Shown: positions 28,601 to 35,630 of the stretch, one piece after another
How the letters are laid out: each line of letters opens with the position of its first letter
Position numbering within the stretch: position 1 is the first letter of the stretch
Assembly: GCA_948890655.1 (NCBI GenBank)
Contig: CAQTYU010000008.1
Coordinates: 10,848-74,847 of the forward strand
Source of the DNA: Christensenellaceae bacterium
GTDB taxonomy: Bacteria > Bacillota > Clostridia > Christensenellales > Borkfalkiaceae
Length of the DNA stretch: 64,000 nucleotides
Reading direction: 5' to 3'
Notes under the pieces: model-generated
Told to the model about the DNA's origin: nothing
The model's input: only the letters and a program-made list of their open reading frames with translations
Database searches by the model: none
Made by a program: the position numbers and the translations under genes

Positions 28601-28866
28601 GAATTCAGAATATGAGAAAGGAAGCGGGCTACGAAGTTACCGACAGAATCGAAGTTTACTACAAGGCTGAAGGAAGAAGCTTAACCGTTTTACAGCGCGC
28701 AAGTTTTGCACCCGACGTCCTCGCGGAAAAAATCTCCGCAGGCGTTCCCGCAACCGCGCCTTCACTCGGCGGTTGGGGCGTTGTCGTCCTGCCGGATTCT
28801 TTCACCCGCGACCAGTCAATCAACGGCGAAAAAGTCACTTTAACTCTCTTAAAATGTGACCGTTAA
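25669..28866 (+). CDS. ileS: isoleucyl-tRNA synthetase, type 2
   Basis: 1065 residues, class I synthetase charging tRNA-Ile. The HIGH-like motif is PHVGHIL near residue 49 and the KMSKS loop reads KMSKHKGN near residue 602. The editing domain lies between (WTTTPWTLPSN). The C-terminal part (LKPQLKTLGPKYGKLLGRIS) is the DUF5915-type end that marks the eukaryote-like type 2 enzymes. No zinc-ribbon end of the type 1 kind is present. Type 2 enzymes are generally insensitive to mupirocin; for this protein that is inference. The 58-nt upstream gap leaves no room for a T-box. Strong ribosome site AAAGGAG. Confidence 0.96.
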   Translation: MYKKVDTSLNFVEREKEVIEFWKKNKIFEQSVEKNENAEEFSFYDGPPTANGKPHVGHILTRVMKDIIPRYQTMKGKHVLRKAGWDTHGLPVELEVEKSLGLDGKPQIESYGIEPFVKKCKESVWKYKNEWEKMSSRVGYWADMDNPYVTYDDNYIESEWWALKRMHQKGLLYKGHKIVPYCPRCGTALSSHEVAQGYKTVKENSAIVRFKVRGTQNEYILAWTTTPWTLPSNVALCVNPDETYVQIETYGVKYILAEALLNNFFESDYYVTAKMSGKELEGLEYEPLFKETSAEINRITPATAQVKSHFVVCDNYVTMSDGTGVVHIAPAFGEDDYKVGKKYGLPVVQLVNERGCFDERFERLNGVFAKKADKTILELLEEKGLLFKVLPYEHDYPHCWRCDTPLLYYARSSWFIEVTKVKDEIIAANRSVNWMPENIKEGRMGNFLENVIDWGLSRDRYWGTPLPVWVCPDCGEIEVIGSKQELKEKCGLPMESEIELHRPYLDNLTCKCPRCGGKMKRTPEVIDCWFDSGSMPFAQYHYPFENKETFEKTFPADFISEAVDQTRGWFYTLLVINTILFGKAPFKNCIVLGHVNDKNGVKMSKHKGNVVDPWTVLDKQGADATRWQFYTASAPWLPSRFAEETVSEAQRKYIGTLWNTYAFFTLYAEIDKYNPADYDLKDCKLSLMDKWILAKLNTLKGCVDSELEEYKIFESARRIQDFTDVLSNWYVRRGRDRYWGSEMTEDKAAAYTTLYTVLVTLSKLTAPFTPFIAEMIYRNLVVNFFPAAPGSVHLCSFPQWNEDDVNTDLEIAMDEVLQIVNLGRAARNAGNLKNRQPLSKMYVVSERKIELSEEEKSIVLDELNVKEFKVAEDAELYISYKLKPQLKTLGPKYGKLLGRISQFLATCNAKEVVSAVKNDGSYQIPDTEIILLYEDLQIFTQSANGYVAAEDNGVTVALDTELTEELILEGVERELVSRIQNMRKEAGYEVTDRIEVYYKAEGRSLTVLQRASFAPDVLAEKISAGVPATAPSLGGWGVVVLPDSFTRDQSINGEKVTLTLLKCDR

Positions 28867-28879
28867 TTTTTAAAAAAAG

Positions 28880-28921
28880 CGCCGTTTTTTGGCAAAAAAC
28901 ATTCAAAAAACGGCGTTTTTT
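28880..28921 (+). terminator. rho-independent terminator after ileS
   Basis: CGCCGTTTTTT (28880-28890) pairs with AAAAAACGGCG (28905-28915), followed by a T run. Confidence 0.88.
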
Positions 28922-28990
28922 GAAAGGCAAAATGTCTGAAAATTCCATAAAAAGGTCTGATTTGTCCATATAAAAAACACAAAAAAATCA

Positions 28991-29027
28991 ACCGCCGGAG
29001 GTTAAAAACCTCCGGCGGTATTTTTTC
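28991..29027 (+). terminator. second terminator before feoA
   Basis: ACCGCCGGAGGTT-aaa-AACCTCCGGCGGT followed by ATTTTTTC. Together with the hairpin at 28880 it isolates ileS from the feo operon; alternatively it belongs to the feo leader. Confidence 0.85.
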
Positions 29028-29062
29028 AGACAAGCTGTAATACATTATAAAAAGGTGAATTT

Positions 29063-29293
29063 ATGACTGTATACGGCTTAAAAAAGGGCGAAAAAGCAAC
29101 AATAACTTCCATTTCGTTCGGCGGCAGCGCCCGCGCAAGATTGTCGTCGTTGGGCGTAACCGAAGGCAAAACAATTAAAATTTTATCGTTTTCACTCTTC
29201 AAAAGTGCGGTTTTAATTTCGTGCGGCTTCGTAAGAATCGGCGTAAGAAAGGCGCTCGCAAATAGGATAGAGGTAAAAAAATGCGCTCAATAA
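29063..29293 (+). CDS. feoA: FeoA-family SH3-like protein
   Basis: 76 residues, typical FeoA: a small SH3-fold cytosolic partner of FeoB. Family pattern seen in ARLSSLGVTEGKTIKIL (usual RLxxLGLxxGxxI) and the closing GVRKALANRIEV. It overlaps feoB by 13 nt and so is probably translationally coupled. Confidence 0.93.
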   Translation: MTVYGLKKGEKATITSISFGGSARARLSSLGVTEGKTIKILSFSLFKSAVLISCGFVRIGVRKALANRIEVKKCAQ

Positions 29294-30990
29294 TACTAAA
29301 AAAGCCCAAAACAGACGAAAAAACCGTTCAAACCGTTAAAAAACGTGTGGTTTTGGCGGGCAATCCAAACGCCGGCAAAACCACTCTCTTCAACGCGCTC
29401 ACAAAAAGCAACCTCCGTACGGGCAACTTTCACGGCGTAACCACCTCTCCCGCAAGGAAAACGGTGGATGGAATTTCTTATTCCGACGTTCCGGGTATGT
29501 ATTCGTTTACTCCTTATTCCATGGAGGAACAGTCGGCGATAGACGAAATCAAGTCCGCCGATTTGGTAATCAACGTGGTTGACGCGTTAACGCTTGAAAA
29601 CAGTTTAAATTTAACCCGCGCCATTATTGCGTCGAACGTTCCTGTAATCGTCTACGTAACCAAATCACAGGCGTTAAAAAAACGCGGAGGAAATATCGAT
29701 TTTGATAAATTATCGTCGTTTTTGGGCGTTCCGGTAGTAAATTTTGCTCCTAAAACGTTAAAAAACAAATTAAACGGCGGCGAATTTAACAGAAATACAG
29801 AAAAAAGTAAAACCGCATTCAAATTTTCCGAATGCTATTCCGGAGGGAAAGAAGGCGCCTCAAAGATTGATAAACTCTTTTATAACCGTTTTTTTGCGCT
29901 TGCATTTTTTGTGCTTTCAATAACTTTTATGTTCTTTCTAGCGTTTCACCCTGCAATGCCGGGTGCGCTTTTAAAGGGACTGTGCGAAAAGTGGATATGT
30001 GACGATTTGTGCAATTTAATATGTGCGCATATGCAAAGCCGAGCGGTTATCTCGCTTGTTTCCGACGGCGTACTCGGCGGGGTGGGTTCGGTGCTGTCGT
30101 TTATTCCGCAACTTGCAATTTTATATCTTGTTCTCATTCTTTTGGATGAAAGCGGAATAACTTCTGCGCTTTCCTTTGCAACGGACGGACTGTTTGAAAA
30201 AGCTCACCTTTCGGGGCGCGCCGCGTTTTCTCTCGTTTCGGGTTTCGGCTGTACAGCCGCGGCAATACTCACCACCCGCGGTTATTCCACGGTTAGCGCG
30301 CAAAAGCGCACGGTTGCAATTCTGCCGTTTATCCCCTGCGGCGCAAAACTGCCCGTATTTTTAACCTTTTTGTCCCCGCTTTTCAAAAATCCCTTTCCCG
30401 TAATAACCTGCTTTTACTTTGCAGGGATTGCCGCGGCAATAATCGCTTCGGTCGTAATAAAAGGCGGCGGTGAGGGAATGCTTTCGGAAGTGACGCCCAT
30501 AAGCTTGCCTTCGCTCAGGGCGGTGGCAATAAAGTTGCTTTTTCAGATTAAAAGCTTTATAATAAAAATTGCGGGGGTAATAACTGTTTTTTGCGTGCTT
30601 TCGTGGTTTTTTTCGCACTATTCTTTCGGTTTTGCATATGTCGAAGGGGAAGGCAGTATGCTTGCGGGAATAAGCCGTGCGGTAGTTCCGCTGTTTTATC
30701 CTATGGGGATATCCGACTGGCGGTTGGCGTATGCGGCGCTTTGCGGCTTTATCGCCAAGGAAAACGTTGCCGCAACAATCGCGCTGTTAATGCCGCTGGG
30801 TACCGGTTTAAACTTATCTGCAAGCCTTGCCATATGCACGTTCGTGCTGTTGTGCCCCGCATGTATTTCGGCGTTTTCGGCTTCCGTAAAGGAAGTAGGC
30901 GCAAAATTTACTTTAAAATGTTTTGCCGCACAGCTTTTGCTTGCCTTTTTGGGCGCGTATGTAATGCATTTGCTCACATTTTTTATATGA
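29281..30990 (+). CDS. feoB: FeoB-like ferrous iron transporter, short and with altered G4 motif
   Basis: 569 residues, shorter than typical FeoB (about 650-780). An N-terminal G domain has G1 GNPNAGKTT and G3 DVPGMYSF. The G4 position, normally N-M-x-D, reads YVTKSQ, so the Asp that reads the guanine base is replaced by Gln. The spacer domain is reduced. The membrane part keeps the two Cys-containing gate motifs, GFGCTAAAI and PCGAKLPV, so Fe(II) transport is plausible. Co-transcribed with feoA; the stop overlaps the next ATG. It could also be a FeoB paralogue with changed nucleotide control. Confidence 0.88.
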   Translation: MRSIILKKPKTDEKTVQTVKKRVVLAGNPNAGKTTLFNALTKSNLRTGNFHGVTTSPARKTVDGISYSDVPGMYSFTPYSMEEQSAIDEIKSADLVINVVDALTLENSLNLTRAIIASNVPVIVYVTKSQALKKRGGNIDFDKLSSFLGVPVVNFAPKTLKNKLNGGEFNRNTEKSKTAFKFSECYSGGKEGASKIDKLFYNRFFALAFFVLSITFMFFLAFHPAMPGALLKGLCEKWICDDLCNLICAHMQSRAVISLVSDGVLGGVGSVLSFIPQLAILYLVLILLDESGITSALSFATDGLFEKAHLSGRAAFSLVSGFGCTAAAILTTRGYSTVSAQKRTVAILPFIPCGAKLPVFLTFLSPLFKNPFPVITCFYFAGIAAAIIASVVIKGGGEGMLSEVTPISLPSLRAVAIKLLFQIKSFIIKIAGVITVFCVLSWFFSHYSFGFAYVEGEGSMLAGISRAVVPLFYPMGISDWRLAYAALCGFIAKENVAATIALLMPLGTGLNLSASLAICTFVLLCPACISAFSASVKEVGAKFTLKCFAAQLLLAFLGAYVMHLLTFFI

Positions 30991-31799
30991 AAAAATTTAC
31001 GGTCAAGGAAAACTCAACCTTAAAAACTTTTACCGATTCGGTTTATCCGCAGGGTTCGTTTTGCCTTGCCGCGCTTCTCCGCGCAAAGGACGTAAAGGTA
31101 AACGGCGTCCGCGTTTCAAAGGATATGCCGTTAAATACCGGCGACGAGGTAATTTATTACACAACTCCGAGGCAGGAGACTATGCCAAGCCACAACTTGG
31201 TTTACGAGGACCAAAACGTTTACGTTGCGGACAAGTTTTCGGGCGTTTCTTTTGAAGGGCTTTTGTCCGAACTTTGCGAAAAGGGCGATTTTTACGGAGT
31301 TCACCGTCTGGACAGAAACACGCAGGGTCTGATTATTTTTGCAAAAAACAAAGCGGCGGAAGAGGAGCTTTTAAGCGCTTTTGCGGAAAGAAGAGTTATT
31401 AAAACATATTTGGCGCTGTGTAAAAACAACTTCAAAAAAGAGCGCGAAACGCTTGTAAATTACCTTTTAAAGGATGAAAAGAGCGCAAAGGTAAAAATTT
31501 TTAACGCGGAAAAGCGGGGTACTGTTAAAATTATAACCGAGTATACAGTGGTTGAAACGCGGAATGACGTTGCGCTTGTAAGAATAACCTTGCACACGGG
31601 GAAAACTCACCAAATCCGTGCGCATACGGCTTTTATCGGTTGTCCTGTTTTGGGTGACGAAAAGTACGGAGACAGGGAATTAAACAAAAAATACGGCGTT
31701 AAAAGGCAATGCTTAATTTCTAAACAGCTCGGCTTTTGTCTTGATAAAAATTTGAAATATTTGAGCGGAAGACTGTTTTTAAGCACTTTTGATTTTTGA
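30987..31799 (+). CDS. RluA-family pseudouridine synthase
   Basis: 270 residues starting at the ATG that overlaps the feoB stop (ATGA). An N-terminal S4-like RNA-binding part (LLRAKDVKVNGVRVSKDMPL) precedes the catalytic domain. The active-site motif is HRLDRNTQGLIIFAKN, carrying the catalytic Asp; the late motif TGKTHQIRAHTAFIG is also intact. It isomerises uridines in rRNA or tRNA; the exact target cannot be told. An upstream in-frame extension into feoB is a shadow. Confidence 0.92.
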   Translation: MKKFTVKENSTLKTFTDSVYPQGSFCLAALLRAKDVKVNGVRVSKDMPLNTGDEVIYYTTPRQETMPSHNLVYEDQNVYVADKFSGVSFEGLLSELCEKGDFYGVHRLDRNTQGLIIFAKNKAAEEELLSAFAERRVIKTYLALCKNNFKKERETLVNYLLKDEKSAKVKIFNAEKRGTVKIITEYTVVETRNDVALVRITLHTGKTHQIRAHTAFIGCPVLGDEKYGDRELNKKYGVKRQCLISKQLGFCLDKNLKYLSGRLFLSTFDF

Positions 31800-31817
31800 T
31801 TAAGTGAGGAAAAGTTT

Positions 31818-32168
31818 GTGGAAAACAAAAGAATTGTTTTAGACGACGAAAACAAGGACTGGCGGGCGGTTTTGGATATATACGATACGGTTGCCGCGCT
31901 TTCGTTCGTTACAAAGCCGGGAGAAATCCCCGTTCAGGGGGATATTGACGAAGTTTTGGGTTGGGACGATATACCTACGGGCATATGGGATTTGACGTTG
32001 TTTGCCGACGACGGTTCGTTTTTGGTGGACTATGCCGACCGCACGCCCGAGGAAATAGAAGAATTTATGCCGGAGCTGATAAATTATTTTAAGGAGCTTT
32101 ATGAAAAGAATAAAAAGAAGTTTGCAAAAGGTGTTAAAAGTACTTTGAAGGAGTACGGCGAGCTTTAA
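31818..32168 (+). CDS. hypothetical acidic protein
   Basis: 116 residues, starting at a GTG (31818) with GAGG upstream, 18 nt after the pseudouridine synthase. The pattern is acidic with several Trp (DWRAVLDIYD, GWDDIPTGIWDL, LFADDGSFLVDYADRTPEE) and a basic C-terminal helix. No signal peptide or membrane helix. I do not recognise the family. Likely the last gene of the feoA-feoB-rluA transcript. Confidence 0.7.
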   Translation: MENKRIVLDDENKDWRAVLDIYDTVAALSFVTKPGEIPVQGDIDEVLGWDDIPTGIWDLTLFADDGSFLVDYADRTPEEIEEFMPELINYFKELYEKNKKKFAKGVKSTLKEYGEL

Positions 32169-32194
32169 ATTTTTTATAAAAACGCAAAAAATAC

Positions 32195-32224
32195 GCCGCC
32201 CGCGGGTTTAAACCCGCGGGCGGC
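32195..32224. terminator. bidirectional terminator
   Basis: A perfect 15-bp palindromic stem (GCCGCCCGCGGGTTT and complement). The A run on the left gives a good T run for the minus strand, ending gltA; the + side is weaker. Confidence 0.8.
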
Positions 32225-32248
32225 AGTTTATCAAAAACTGTTAAAAAT

Positions 32249-33622
32249 TTATCTCTTATCAAGCGGGATATACGCGCGGCGTTCCTGAACGCATTCGTAA
32301 GCGGGGCGGATAATCTTGCCGCCGGAAACAAGTTCTTCCATACGGTGCGCGCTCCAGCCCGCTATGCGTGCTATGGCGAAAAGCGGCGTGTAAAGCGCTT
32401 CTGGCAGGTTGAGCATTGAATAGACGAAACCCGAATAAAAGTCCACGTTTGGATTAACGGGTTTATCCAGATTTTTTTGGTTGCAAATTATTTCGGAAGC
32501 CGCCGCCGCTACCGTTTCGTAAAGAGCAAATTCGTCCTCTCTGCCTTTGGCTTCGGCAAGCTTACCCGCATAAAGCTTTAATACCTCGGCGCGCGGGTCC
32601 GAAACGGTATAAACCGCGTGTCCCATACCGTAAACCAGACCGGTTCTGTCAAACGCTTTGCCGTTTAAAATTTTTGCCACATAGTCGTAAACTTTGGTTT
32701 TTGCAGAAGTTTTTACGTTTTTTCTTATGTTTTCGAACATCTGCATAACTTTTATGTTCGCGCCGCCGTGCTTGGGACCTTTTAAAGACCCGAGCGAAGC
32801 CGCTATGGAGGAGTAGGTATCCGTTCCAGTGGAGGTGGCGAGATGTGTTGTGAATGTTGAGGCGTTTCCGCCGCCGTGGTCGGCGTGAAGGGTTAAGCAA
32901 ACGTCCAGAACCTTTGCCTCCAAATCGGTAAACGCGCTGTCTTTTCTTAACACGTGCAATACGTTCTGAGCCGTTGAATATTCGGAAACCGGTTTATGAA
33001 TAACCAGAGAACCGTCGTCGGTGTTATAATAGCGGTAAGCGCGGTAGGAATACGCTGCGAGCATGGGTAGCTCGGCAATCAGCTGCAAGCTTTGGCGTAA
33101 AACGTTTGAAAGTGAAACGTTGTCCGGGTCCGGGTCGTAGCTGTACAGGTTAAGAACGCAACGTGCAAGCATATTCATCATGTCACTGGAAGGAGATTTC
33201 ATTATGACGTCGCGCACGAAGTTTTTAGGCAGTTGCCTGAACTCCGAAAGCATTTCGTTGAATTCCGAAATTTCGTTCGTCGCGGGGAGCTTTCCGAAAA
33301 GCAGTAAATATACGGTTTCTTCGAATCCGAAACGGTTTTCTTCAACGCAGTGCCTTACAAGGTCTTTTACGTCGTAACCGCGGTAACATAAAACTCCGGG
33401 GACAGGTATTCTTTCGCCGTTTGCAATTTTCCAGGAAGTAACTTCTGAAATTTCGGTGAGTCCGCAAAGCACGCCAACGCCGTGTTTGTCCCTCAGTCCG
33501 CGCTTTACGTCGTATTTTTCATACATCTCCGATTCTATGTTGTTGTTCTTTTCGGCAAGGCGTGTAAGCTCCGAAATCTTGTGGGAATATTTAATTATAA
33601 GGTCTGCGTCGTTAAAATTCAA
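32249..33622 (-). CDS. gltA: citrate synthase
   Basis: 457 residues. It condenses acetyl-CoA with oxaloacetate. Catalytic regions: first His region GPKHGGANIKV, second His in GMGHAVYTVSDPRAE, and the Asp in NVDFYSGFV. Also RIAGWSAHRMEE near the end. The length and the GVLCGLTEISEVTSW opening fit the clostridial citrate/2-methylcitrate synthase group, so propionyl-CoA use cannot be excluded. Transcribed leftward from its own promoter, convergent with the feo operon. Confidence 0.95.
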   Translation of the reverse strand: MNFNDADLIIKYSHKISELTRLAEKNNNIESEMYEKYDVKRGLRDKHGVGVLCGLTEISEVTSWKIANGERIPVPGVLCYRGYDVKDLVRHCVEENRFGFEETVYLLLFGKLPATNEISEFNEMLSEFRQLPKNFVRDVIMKSPSSDMMNMLARCVLNLYSYDPDPDNVSLSNVLRQSLQLIAELPMLAAYSYRAYRYYNTDDGSLVIHKPVSEYSTAQNVLHVLRKDSAFTDLEAKVLDVCLTLHADHGGGNASTFTTHLATSTGTDTYSSIAASLGSLKGPKHGGANIKVMQMFENIRKNVKTSAKTKVYDYVAKILNGKAFDRTGLVYGMGHAVYTVSDPRAEVLKLYAGKLAEAKGREDEFALYETVAAAASEIICNQKNLDKPVNPNVDFYSGFVYSMLNLPEALYTPLFAIARIAGWSAHRMEELVSGGKIIRPAYECVQERRAYIPLDKR

Positions 33623-33649
33623 GAGGTTCTCCGTTAATTTATTTTATCA

Positions 33650-33679
33650 ATAATAACACAAAAGTCCGCGCTTTGTCAA
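33650..33679 (-). promoter_or_regulatory. gltA promoter
   Basis: On the minus strand TTGACA (33679-33674), 18 nt, TATTAT (33655-33650), about 28 nt before the gltA start. Confidence 0.6.
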
Positions 33680-33730
33680 ATGCGGACCGGTGAAATGTAG
33701 GTGTTATAATTGTGAGCGGGGGGAGCCTAC

Positions 33731-33759
33731 TTGACTTTATTATAAATAATGTTTAAAAT
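33731..33759 (+). promoter_or_regulatory. promoter of the sigma-factor operon
   Basis: TTGACT (33731-33736), 17 nt, TAAAAT (33754-33759), 48 nt before the first gene. It is a housekeeping-type promoter, not a visible SigB/SigF-type one. Confidence 0.65.
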
Positions 33760-33806
33760 GTTTTCGGCGGCTTTTTTAAGTTTATAAATATATAAAGAGG
33801 TAATTT

Positions 33807-34115
33807 ATGCAACAGGTTAAATTGTTAAGTTCGGACGGGGCTTTGAAATTTTCGCTTTCGGGAGAAATAGATTCCGCGACAAGCGAGGACTTTTACGCGC
33901 AGGTTTGCGCCGCCTACGGGCACGACAAAAAGGACGTTGTTTTTGACTGCGCCGCGCTGACTTTTATAGACAGTACGACTTTAGGGACGTTTGTTAAGAT
34001 TCTTAAAAAACTTAAGACGGACGGATTCAATATGGTTTTGGAACACGTGCGCCCGAACGTAAAAAAACTGTTCGACATATGCGCACTTAATACTATTATG
34101 GAGTTTCGCGCATGA
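33807..34115 (+). CDS. STAS-domain anti-anti-sigma factor (SpoIIAA/RsbV-like)
   Basis: 102 residues, a single STAS domain. The loop FIDSTTLGTFVKIL carries the Asp-Ser that is the phosphorylated serine in SpoIIAA and RsbV. In the unphosphorylated state such proteins bind the anti-sigma kinase and free the sigma factor. First gene of a four-gene chain in which every junction overlaps by 1-4 nt. SpoIIAA itself remains possible, but the fourth gene is not part of the classic spoIIA operon. Confidence 0.9.
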   Translation: MQQVKLLSSDGALKFSLSGEIDSATSEDFYAQVCAAYGHDKKDVVFDCAALTFIDSTTLGTFVKILKKLKTDGFNMVLEHVRPNVKKLFDICALNTIMEFRA

Positions 34116-34459
34116 AGGAGTTTGAAGTTAAATTTAATCTTGCCGACAGCGAGTATATGACGGCTTTAAGGTTGGTTGCCGGAGCGGTTTGTAATGCTCA
34201 CGGACTTGACGTTGATACTTTGGAAGATTTTAAGGTGTGCGTGACCGAGAGTGCGATTATACTCAAAAACTGCGGTTTTGAGAGCGCGAGAGTTGTATTT
34301 TGCGGGAAGGATAGCGCCGAATGTACCGTTACCGGTATCGGCGGCGCGCCTTGCGGCGGCGACAACGAACTTTCGCTCGCGCTTATTTCGGCGCTCGTTG
34401 GCGAGTGCGAAATTAAAAGGCGCGGCGAGATAATAGAAGAAGTGATTTTAAAGGTATGA
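34112..34459 (+). CDS. degenerate GHKL anti-sigma-like protein
   Basis: 115 residues in the position where SpoIIAB/RsbW normally sits. The expected ATP-binding N box (SEAVTNA) is replaced by TESAIILKN: the Glu stays but the Mg-binding Asn is lost. The glycine-rich lid motif (G-x-G-F/L) is also missing; only VTGIGGAP remains. It is therefore probably not an active kinase. It could still hold the sigma factor, or act as a scaffold between the STAS protein and the intact kinase at 35187. Overlaps both neighbours. Confidence 0.78.
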   Translation: MKEFEVKFNLADSEYMTALRLVAGAVCNAHGLDVDTLEDFKVCVTESAIILKNCGFESARVVFCGKDSAECTVTGIGGAPCGGDNELSLALISALVGECEIKRRGEIIEEVILKV

Positions 34460-35187
34460 TGGACGAAAATCGTGCGGACGAACTCTTCCGAAAATACCGC
34501 GAAACAAAAGACGTTAGTATAAGGAACGAGCTTGTTGAGAATTATTTATATATAGCCGAAATTCTTGCCAAAAAATTTGCGGGCAGGGGCGTGGAGTACG
34601 ATGATTTATATCAGGTGGCTTCGGAGGCGCTGATTGCGGGGGTGGAAAAATTCAACCCCGATTTGGGCAACCGTTTTACAACGTACATAACCCCCACGGT
34701 GACGGGACTTATTAAAAATTATTTCAGGGATTATTCGCGTGCGGTAAGATTGCCGCGGCGCGTTTACGCAGTTGCGGCGCGGGTGCGCGAGGAGACTGCG
34801 GAATTTTATAAAAAACACGGGGTAAAGCCCACTGTAAAACAGCTTGCCGAAATGCTGGGGTGTTCGGAGGAACTTGTTTTAGAATCTATGGAGTGCCGGA
34901 CGCCGGTATCTTTAGACGCGCAGATTAAGGGCGAAAACGGTGAGCAGGATTCGCCGCTTTCGGCGGTTATTTCCGACGGGGGAACGGCTTTTGACGATTT
35001 CGAGGTTGCGGAATCGCTTAAGACAGAGCTTAAAAAGCTTGAGCCTACCGAACAGAAAGTTATATCATTAAGATATTTACAGGGTAAGTCGCAGGCTGAA
35101 GTCGGCAAAATTCTGGGCGTAAGTCAGATGTTTGTTTCGCGTGCGGAGAGGAAGATAGTTGAAAAATTAAAGGAAGCGCTGCTCTGA
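34456..35187 (+). CDS. SigB/SigF-type RNA polymerase sigma factor
   Basis: 243 residues, sigma-70 group 3. Region 2 contains YDDLYQVASEALIAGVEKF and FTTYITPTVTGLIKNYFRDY, the latter the hallmark of SigB/F/G. Region 3 is near 105-140 and region 4 (LEPTEQKVISLRYLQGKSQA, then an HTH) ends the protein. It could be the stress factor SigB or the forespore factor SigF; the four-gene order does not settle it. Start at 34456 (ATGATG) overlaps the previous stop. Confidence 0.92.
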   Translation: MMDENRADELFRKYRETKDVSIRNELVENYLYIAEILAKKFAGRGVEYDDLYQVASEALIAGVEKFNPDLGNRFTTYITPTVTGLIKNYFRDYSRAVRLPRRVYAVAARVREETAEFYKKHGVKPTVKQLAEMLGCSEELVLESMECRTPVSLDAQIKGENGEQDSPLSAVISDGGTAFDDFEVAESLKTELKKLEPTEQKVISLRYLQGKSQAEVGKILGVSQMFVSRAERKIVEKLKEALL

Positions 35188-35543
35188 TGATTACCTTTAA
35201 AGTTGACAATTTAAAGAATATGAATTCCGAGCTGAGAGCGTTTGCCGATTTTTTGAAATTGAACGCCATATGCGACGACGACGTTTTTGCCAGCAGGCTT
35301 GTTTCGTGCGAGCTGATTACAAACGTTATACGGCACGGCGGCGAGGCGGCGGAATTTAAGGGCGAACTGTTTGCGGACAGCATAGTGGTTACGGTTAAAG
35401 CAAAGAGTCTTGACGGACTTGATTTGATAACTTCTTTGCCAGACGTTTTTGCGGAGAGCGGCAGAGGACTTTACATCGTGCGGTGCTTCGGCGAAATAGA
35501 GGAGAGCGGTGAAGGGTTGAGAGTTTGCATAAAAAGGCATTAA
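35187..35543 (+). CDS. GHKL anti-sigma kinase (RsbW/SpoIIAB-like)
   Basis: 118 residues. Unlike the protein at 34112 it keeps a proper N box, SCELITNVIRHGGEA (E-x-x-x-N), and the lid motif ESGRGLYIVRCF. It should bind ATP and is the likely kinase of the STAS protein and jailer of the sigma factor. Placing the intact kinase after the sigma gene, rather than before it, is unusual. Start overlaps the sigma stop by 1 nt. Ends at the hairpin at 35585-35610. Confidence 0.87.
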   Translation: MITFKVDNLKNMNSELRAFADFLKLNAICDDDVFASRLVSCELITNVIRHGGEAAEFKGELFADSIVVTVKAKSLDGLDLITSLPDVFAESGRGLYIVRCFGEIEESGEGLRVCIKRH

Positions 35544-35584
35544 AGCTTGCCTGCATTATGATTTGTTTGCTTATATAAAAAATT

Positions 35585-35611
35585 AAAGGCTTCCTTTAAG
35601 GAAGCCTTTTC
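35585..35611. terminator. bidirectional terminator
   Basis: AAAGGCTTCCTT-TAAGGAAGCCTTTT palindromic hairpin between the convergent kinase gene and the membrane-protein gene. Confidence 0.85.
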
Positions 35612-35630
35612 GTTTGAGATTTTTATGATT

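Noticed and set aside
30591..30986. N-terminal extension of the pseudouridine synthase frame into feoB
   Set aside because: It is feoB read in another frame; the real start is the ATG overlapping the feoB stop.
33807..35187. Calling the operon spoIIAA-spoIIAB-sigF
   Set aside because: The middle protein lacks kinase motifs and a second kinase follows the sigma gene, so SigF identity is not secure.
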